From Ciona savignyi (taxonomy: Eukaryota > Chordata > Ascidiacea > Phlebobranchia > Cionidae): DNA of 64,000 bases. The position numbers were made by a program, and so were the translations under genes. The DNA lies in contig CH000170.1 of assembly GCA_000149265.1 (NCBI GenBank), positions 8,467 through 72,466 on the forward strand. Direction: 5' to 3'. Under the pieces are notes generated by a model, which was given only the letters and a program-made list of their open reading frames with translations, did no database searches and was not told the origin of the DNA. Positions 12,601 to 21,600 of the stretch are shown one piece after another (within the stretch, counting starts at the first letter, position 1; every line of letters begins with the position of its first letter).

Positions 12601-15600
12601 AAGATTTTAGTGTTTAATCGTACACAAAGATGTATGAATTAAAACATAATTACTTGGTTCAACTTGATGCAAGCTTCCAGCTTAGATATCACTTCATTCC
12701 TTGGTTGGTCCCAAATAGTTGCGGTCCCATTCGATGTAATGTATGACTTACAACCAGACACCATTTGGTTGGTCACCTAATATAATGTTATAGTTAATAC
12801 AATTAATGCTTTACAATTTGCTCCACATAAACAAATACGTTAAAACCATCTGCTTCCATATATAGCAAATATCTACAATTTAATATGTTGATTGCCTTGT
12901 ATAAAAATATTTGAAAAATATTGGCATAGAATTAAAATATTAAGAACTTTTAAATGTTCAACAATTGCTTTACAGTTAGTGATGAAATCAACAGTTTATT
13001 ACAGAGTTTACTTTCCCAATATAATTATTTAGATACAAGCAAATAATAATGTAAAGTTTTGTTTCTATTTTGGTAAATTAATTTTTTTGCATATTTTGAC
13101 GCTCGCTAATTTTTCAATTTTCTTGTTTCGTTAATTATTTAATTAGCAGATTTTCTGTAAATTTTGTTTAAATCTTGGTATTAAGTTGCAATGTGTGGTT
13201 GGTAAACCACGATGTTGAATTAAATAAATTGTGTTGAAACGCTACAAAACCTTCACAAAGAGTGAAGTCATCTTCTCCGAAGTGTTGTAGTATCGGCTGA
13301 TGCTGTGGATCATTCGTATGGCGTTGATGAGGTGCGGAACCGCCTCCACCATACCAACCGGATCACTGTGGGTGGGGAGGGGGGTATTGGGTTGCAAGTA
13401 GAGTGTGAAATGTAAAATATATGTATATTACATTAAACTAGATTGCATGGGTATGTAGCTGAGTAGCAAGGGACCACAATCTGGAAACCCAGTTGCTTTC
13501 TATTCATAACTATTGTATATAACAAATTATTAAAACTTCTAATAACCCAAAAGTGAGCATGTTCAATTATAATTGTGCCATAATGCCCCATATATTTATA
13601 TATTCCGCACAATAGAATAAACATGGTCTTCCCACCTGTTATACAATGGATCACAAAACTTCTCAAGTGTGTGTAGGTACTTCACATTGTCCTTTGCTTC
13701 ATTGGCTGTATCTGTGATCCTGGCATCCAAATCTCTCCATTCCTGGATCATTTGGGTGAAGAAATGTTATTTGATGCATGGGTATTAGGTCACTAACTGA
13801 ATACCACCCACCAACAACAGCTTGGACTTGGCAAGGTGTAGGATGCCAAGCACGGCTCGCACACGTTGACTCTTCAGCTGCTCCAGGAGGAAGTTGAACC
13901 GAGACGTTCGTCTCTTCCAGTGCTCCAACTCAGCACGTGGACCGATGTTATCTGCCTCCCTGCGTATCTGCTGCCCTTCCGCCAACACCTGTTCATAAAG
14001 GTGATTTTGGTCCAACATGCCATGTATGTCGGGGAAATATCAATCATTTACTGTAATACCTTTAGAAACTCGACTGTGGGCATGAGGTTTCTTACGATAC
14101 TGTTCGAAAAGGTGATTCGGGTCCAAAATGTCATAAGGGAAATATCAATCATTTACTTTTTCCAATTCTTTTGAAACTCGTATGTTAGCATGAGGTGTCC
14201 TACAATACCCAGAGATAAAGCCTGGCTCCAACCCACGAGGATAAAAATGAACCAACTATCCACACACTGTAATAGCTCCAGCAACTCGACTGTGTGCATG
14301 AGGTGTCTTACGATACCCATGGATAAAGCCTGGCTTCCCACCCACAATGATATAAATGAACCAACCATCCACACACTGTAATAGCTTTAGCAACTCGACT
14401 GTGGGCATGAGGTGTCTTAAGATACCGTGGATAAAGCCTGGTTTCCCACCCACGAGGATATATATAAACCAACCATCCACACACTGTAATAGCTTTAGCA
14501 ACTCGACTGTGGGCATGAGGTGTCTTAAGATACCGTGGATAAAGCCTGGTTTCCCACCCACGAGGATATATATAAACCAACCATCTATGCACTTTAATCC
14601 ATTTCAACACCTCGCCTCATATATATGTCACCCACGGAGTTTCCCACCCACCACACCAACCTGTTGGACTTGTTTGATCCAAGTTTTCATGCAGTTTTCC
14701 ACCAACTCCAGTGTTTCCATGGATGCAGCTGCAACAGCATAGTCGGCTGGTCTCTGGTATTGTGTGAGATCGATGTCCATGCATTCCTGTTGGGACAGAT
14801 CGATGGTTTGAGCCAGTCAGTGAAATATGTAATATCGATGGGCATTATTCATATTATTGTACGGAAGTATGCATGCACTAATGTGGGACAGTTCGATTGT
14901 TTGGGCTGCTCCATCAAATAGACAATGTCGTTGGGCATATATCAAGTTATTACATGGAAGTGTGCATTGGGATATTCAAGGATAGACTTAGGATAGGATC
15001 TTCATGTTTATCCCAGTGAATGGGAAACCGGGGGTTAACACACGGGCAATCGTCAGATAACCTTGCGCCCATTGTCGGGTTACAGGTGGTATTGCAGTGT
15101 GTTGTATATGATAGACACGTTCCTTCAATTTGGTAGAATCCATCGTTTCACTAGGTTCAGGCAATGTATGCTAAGTGCCTTGTCTAAGGACACAATAACT
15201 TTAGCTATTGACCAGTTTTGAACCTGCAACCTTTTAGTTAGAAGGTATGGCACCAACCCACCAAGCTATTGTTTGAATGATATTCAAGGATCAACCTCAT
15301 TCCACCCACCTGAAGTAAAACCTTCTCGTCCAAACTCTGCCTCGCACCAGCCAACACTGATACAAACGAATCCAACCCGTTCAGGAATTGGTTCCGAATC
15401 TCGTCACCCTGAGCCGACTTCGCCAGCTCGCCCCATCCGGACTTGTTGGCTCTGAGAGCAGGGATGAAGATCTGTGAGAACATCTTCTCGACAGCGTGGA
15501 GGACTCCTCCGTCTGAAGCATCCATCATCTGCATGTGGATCTCCTGGGAGAGGAAGATACTTTAGGACCAAAAGATGGAAGGTTGCAGGTTCAAACCTTA

Positions 15601-18600
15601 TGTGCTTGGATATGAAACAGACTTTCTTCCAACAATGTAACTTATATTAGACAAAGCAATGTAACTGGGTCATGGAACAAAATGTGTATGACATTATTCA
15701 AACTATTTATCTTCCTGTTGAATGAAATCATTTGATTGTTTATTCCAAGCAGTAAAGATTTATATTCACACTATCCTCGATAATTATTGAGAGTATTTAG
15801 TAAACTAAGAAGCACTGGTTAAGAGTTAAGTAGCAACCAATGCGATAATATAACGGGGCAACTAGAGCCTCCCTTTTACAAGTTAGTCTAAATTATTTGC
15901 AGAACTGTAACTTCGCACTTATAACATCATAAACAGAGATACCCACTCTGTGTATATTCTCAGCGGTGATAGGTTTGCTGGTGTTCGTACGAAGAAAGAA
16001 CACACACTGTCCCGTGAGGGCAGCTTCGGTTCCATCTGTTAGAAACAGCTTCATCCGGTTTGATCTGGGTGAAACCGGTTTGTTCTCACTCCTTCCAAGT
16101 TGTAGGTGAGCCACAGCTAAGGAGTTGGAGGTTATTTTAAAATTCATTGTTTATTTAATATAGTATGACTTACATGAATAGTATGCAATATCGTAATCAC
16201 ATATTTTTAATTACTAATGCAAGAAATAAACTTTAAACTTTTTAAAAAAAATTTTCTTTAAAAAAAATAGTCACAGACATTAGCAGATTAATTAGGAATG
16301 TGGCCTTGTGCCACATTACAGGGTATGGTTGGATAGTCTTCAAACCGGTTAAAATCACTCCATGGGTCGCAGGCCGAATGTTGCCCATGCCTTAATTTAA
16401 ATTGACGGCTGTTACACTATACACACAATAAAAGAGTTGCAACAACTCGACTGCTGCGCACACAAGGTACAAACCTCCATCGGGGGGCGCCTCAACCTCC
16501 TGATAGAAGAACATGAGTTTGGCGCCCCCACGTGGAGCAAAGAAGTGATCGACGAATGTCATCTGAGAACCTTCAAGGAAAGCGTCTTCCACTTCACTCC
16601 TGGGGGGGTGGGGTTAAGATGGTGGCTGGGTCAGCATCAATAACATTTCTAACCTACAGATACTTTAATTTTCTACAGATTTTAACAACCTGGCTGAAAT
16701 TGCCTGAACTCTGCGGATTAATGGGTTCTACCAAATTCAAGGAACGTGTCCATCATACACAACACATTGCAATAGCTCCGTTAACCCGACGGTGGGCGCG
16801 AGGTGATCTGCCAATTGCCTGTGTGACAACCATGAATATCCTATCCTATCCTATTAGGATGAAAAGCCATATTTCAAGTATTGAATGTAAAAATGAGTAA
16901 AATTATAGGTCATGGCCTGATATATAGGCAACCTTGTTAAAACTGTATATGATCATTGAGAAAGAATGTACAATTAATTACATGTTAATAAAATCCCATG
17001 CCAAGGTGAAGAGTTGATTCGTGAAACATGGACCCAACCACCAACAATCCTGAAGGACACAATCTACTAACCCTGTTTTTAACAAAACAACCTTGCGACT
17101 GGTTGCAGATTGTCGCAATTCTGATTTAACTAGCCAATTTACAGTTACAAAATTCAAATTACAAATAGAATAAGGGGCAGGTAAATGAAAAGCAGTCACT
17201 ATAAACAGTAATAATACAATGTTAGGTAAAGGATAGCATCACAATATAGCAATAGTAGAGAACAGATAGTAATGTACGTGATTAAATACAATATAATGAA
17301 TAAACCATTATATGCGATGTTACCTATGATTCCTATGAATACGTAACTAAACCCACCTTTCAAGATTGACAGCCCGAGCAACGGCGTCGATGATATATTC
17401 ATGTCGGCCATCTAGGTGCGCTCGCTTCGATTCCTTTTCTTCTTTCAACTTTTGCTACGAAACACAGAGTGGAAATTATAGATAAATCAAGAAAATATGT
17501 AAATCGGGATTTACAAACCAATTATGCAGTAAATAGGGGATTTCCCTTTGGGGAATTTGCGCCTTGACATAACATAGATAGTGCATTATCATTTTAAGTT
17601 ATAATGTTAATTTTTAATTAAATATTTTGCATTTTGTTGTTAACTTTTTATAAATCGTGTTTATGCAAAGTAAACTGTTTTTAACCAGCAGGTCGATTTT
17701 AAATTTGTGTTACGTCACAATCATTCGCGATTATAAGCGCTGTTTCGCGAAGAACTATCGCCTACGACCATACCACGTTGAGTACACCCCATCTCGTCCG
17801 ATCTGGGAAGTTAAGCAACGTCGGGCCCGGTTAGTACTTGGATGGGTGACCGCCTGGGAATACCGGGTGTTGTAGGCATTTTATTATTGCTGATCCGCAA
17901 TCCAGTTTTTAACACCACAACCTTTTAATCTTGTGTTATCACGACTTTTACAGTTTACTTTACATTTTTTCCCTATTCAGTTTTTTAAACTTCTCATATT
18001 TGTATGAGAAAACACATTTTATCCATTTTATTTTTTTTATCATTTTATAATACGCACAAATCGAAAGTGCCGTCTTAATGATGATTACACTAAGCAAATA
18101 CGAATTGTGTACGTTAGATATGTGAAACATGGTTTCGATTTTATGGACATGGCATCACAGGATAGTCGGTGCTGGTGAAAGTGGTTCGGCCGAAAACACT
18201 TGAAACTGGAAAGTCAACATTTCGATGGCAACTCGACGGAATTTTAAGCCAAGACATCAAAGGTAACATCCCGAACAACACGGTACTTGCTGAATGGTGG
18301 CTAGATTATTGTGAAGCGACATGAGTTTGTAGACTGGTACTAAACTGGTATATTCACGACTTAGAGGGTGTTCAGTGATAAAACTTGAATATAACGAAAT
18401 AGGTTACATTCACACCGGCGAAAAAAGCTCTCGTACGAAAAAAATGATATAAAATATATTCACGTCGATTTAACTCGCGATAGTTTATCTTTAATAAACA
18501 GCAATAATGCAAGCCGGTTGTCTTACCAGCGCTTCTACTACGTTATGCGTGCTCTGCCTGTATTTCCCGCTTGTTGACGTCATCATGGGGTGAGGTGACG

Positions 18601-21600
18601 TCATAAATACCTTTTAGTCAAACTGTCCAACCAAATTAATACCTCATTTCGCTAGGGTGCAAATGTCGCTGATAATTTTAGAGTAAGCTCGTAAACCCTA
18701 CCTCACATTTCAAACCAGGCGCACACAACGTCAGTAAACTCAATTCAACGAGCTTGCTACAACAGTCTATGTTACCCGTAGCTACCGACAATATAACATG
18801 GGCACGCTCTGTACATATTCCGTTTGAACCGTGTTATCTTAGCTATTGTTATACCGAGTCTATATCGTTTTGTGCGGTAACTATCGGCTTTGTTACGTCG
18901 CACAATTATTCAACAATAGAGATTTGGTAGGGAGGTAAAAGTCAAACCAGTTTCTTACACAAATCCAGCGCTTGGCTGTTCTGCCATAACTTATACCAGT
19001 CTCTGCTGTCATCACTTCATAACAAACTCCCACAAACTGAGCTGGTACACAACATTGTTATATGGCGCATCTCTATAACTTCCTAAACACGGCTCACTGC
19101 AGTACGGGTTTACGCTTACGAGGTTGTTATAAATTTCCACATGTTTAACTGACTACGACAGAGTCAATAAAAGGAATGTAAAATAATTTTTAACTGAGTT
19201 GGTCATTAGCGCGATCTAGCGGCCGATATAAACAAGGAGAGGATAGCATTGATTATCCCAAATATGTAAATACGAAGATTGGCTTTGAGACTGAAATGGT
19301 TAGCGAGACTAGGAAATACGCAACAAGGCATTTTAAAACGGACCTAGCGATGAAAAAACCATAGGTTCAAAACTGGGTATGGTAAAACTAAATAACTAGG
19401 GCGCGATAATCTTATGATAACTATTCCTGCGTTTTCCCATATCCCTGCGACATCAAATGAATGTTCAATTCTGTAACAAGAAAGCAGCTCTTTCCACGGT
19501 GGTGTGGACCTAAAGCATGGGTAAACCTGTCCAAGAATTAACCTTAAATTACATTCATTGTGGGGGATTCCTTATCCTGTCCCAACATTCACCCCACGGC
19601 AGGAGTCAGTACATCCTATGAATGCAATTAACCTCAAGCTAACACCACGTACCGGTTACGGCAAGCATTGCTTAAGATACATAAAACAGCGGGATACATA
19701 ATAAGTTCGGCAACTTACCACGCCAGATATGAACATACTGGCTACATGGCGAGCTTTCAAATGCTCAGGTAAGTGTTGGCCCAACAACACTTGCCGCACG
19801 GTGGAGCTCAAGCGCCTGCCAAGCTCCATGCGGTCTTCAGCTGGCTGGTCATCGAACAAGTTCTCGATGGCTGCGCTGGAACTTCGGCGTTTCAGTGGTT
19901 TTTGCGGAGGCGTGGGGGGTTTGATCAGCTCCCCCAAACTAGATCCACTTGCCGAATTGTCATTTACCGGTTTAGGGGGATTCCCGGGGAATATTGGGGG
20001 TAAGTGCTCAGGAGATATTGAGGGTGAGTGTTCGGGTGTGGCGGGGGGTGAAGCATCCATTGGAGGGAGTGAGACGCTCGATGATGACGAACTACGTGAG
20101 CTCTTTCTTGATGACGATGAATCACGTGATATATCCGACCTCCCGTGTTCGCTACTATGGCGTGACGTAGAGCGGCTGCGGGGAGGATTCATATCACTCG
20201 TTGAACCAGACGACCCAGACGCCCCTGTCGCCCCTGTCGATCCAGTCGTCCCTGGCGCCCCTGTCGCACCTTCCGTCCCTGCCATTCCAACCGGCCCAGT
20301 CGATCCAGTCTCTGCAATGTCTCTGGACCGTGCACTTCCTTCTCTGCTTGCCTGATTTGCTGAGTTAACCTCATCATTAACCGGGGAACTTCCCTTGCTG
20401 TTTTGTGTCGTCATATTTCCCTTGACGTCATCAGCATGCTCGTCAATACGCGGGTCCACTACGTCATACTCACGTGACGACCGACTACTTGATGAACTGC
20501 TGGACGACCTGCTACTACTACTGGACATTGTAATACAATTTCACCACTTATAAAGCTCACAACTGAACTTCGTCGCTTATTAGACGTCTGTGATGTGACT
20601 TCTACTGCGACATAGACAGACTGGCCATCATGCAACTCTTCCTATTGTCTACAGCGTATCGTCGTCTTGGTTACGCTTTGCGTGGAACGCAGTCAGCCAA
20701 ACAATGTCTCGTAAAACGAATTCGCGAACGCTACGATCCATTGTCAGTGTGACGTCATAGGAGGTATAATGTTTGCTCGATGCAAACACGCGAAACAATC
20801 AACACTGATGAGCAAATACTTTGACATATTGTGCGGTCGGCAACGCCTATTACACCACTAGACATGGAACTTGAAAATTAATCGTTTTAATTATTCAAAC
20901 ACACCAGCGATGATAGCTTATGTGGAACGACGTTATCCAGTGTTGGCTGACTTCTGACTCTCCAGTCCATTGTTTATTCCGCATTTTTAAATACATACTT
21001 GGCCGTTTTGTTTAAACTTTTACAAACGTTAATAGATTAAATACGAGGCGACTGTAGTATCGAACATAAAACCCATAGTTTTCAGTGGAGTATCCTTCTT
21101 TTTTATCTGGCTAAGTTTCAAACCTAAGAGGGGCTTGTCACCACGACCGCTTTTGTATACAAATGGGTGCGTGTATCAGCCGCATTTGGCCAAACGACCA
21201 CACAACATAAGCTTTTTTAACCAACCCAAGTTTCGAACCGAGATTGGTTCGTCCCTAGCACTTTTTGTATAGGAATCGGGAGTTTGTATCAGTGGTGATC
21301 ACCATTCAGCCACACTACTGTATCATACAATAGAAGTTTGCGCACCAGCATTATACGTATGTGACTTACTAGCGCTACCATGGGGCTGGAATTTATTTTG
21401 TCAGTTCCTTAAGAATGTTCTTTCCTTTCAACAGTTTAATGACAAACGATATCACTATATCCTCCGATCTCTTTAATCTCGCATGGCAGGAAAGTTAAGG
21501 ACGGATTACCCATTCAAAGTAAAAGATTTCGGCTTTTATGTTAAATAGTTCCAAAAAAATTATACTAAAAGTTAAAATAAAAATATTTTTACCATAATTC

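Noticed and set aside
14256..14742. Repetitive open frames on both strands (about 100-128 residues)
   Set aside because: They translate the 108-bp SINE-derived repeat; every unit gives the same peptide and no start, splice or family evidence exists.
19729..20355. 208-residue plus-strand open frame
   Set aside because: Antisense of dynein exon 1B; its Pro/Val/Ala triplets are the complement of the Gly-X-Y repeat.
20546..20556. TATA-like TTTATAAG upstream of dynein exon 1B
   Set aside because: It lies only about 20 nt before the ATG, so a start 25-30 nt downstream would fall past the initiation codon.
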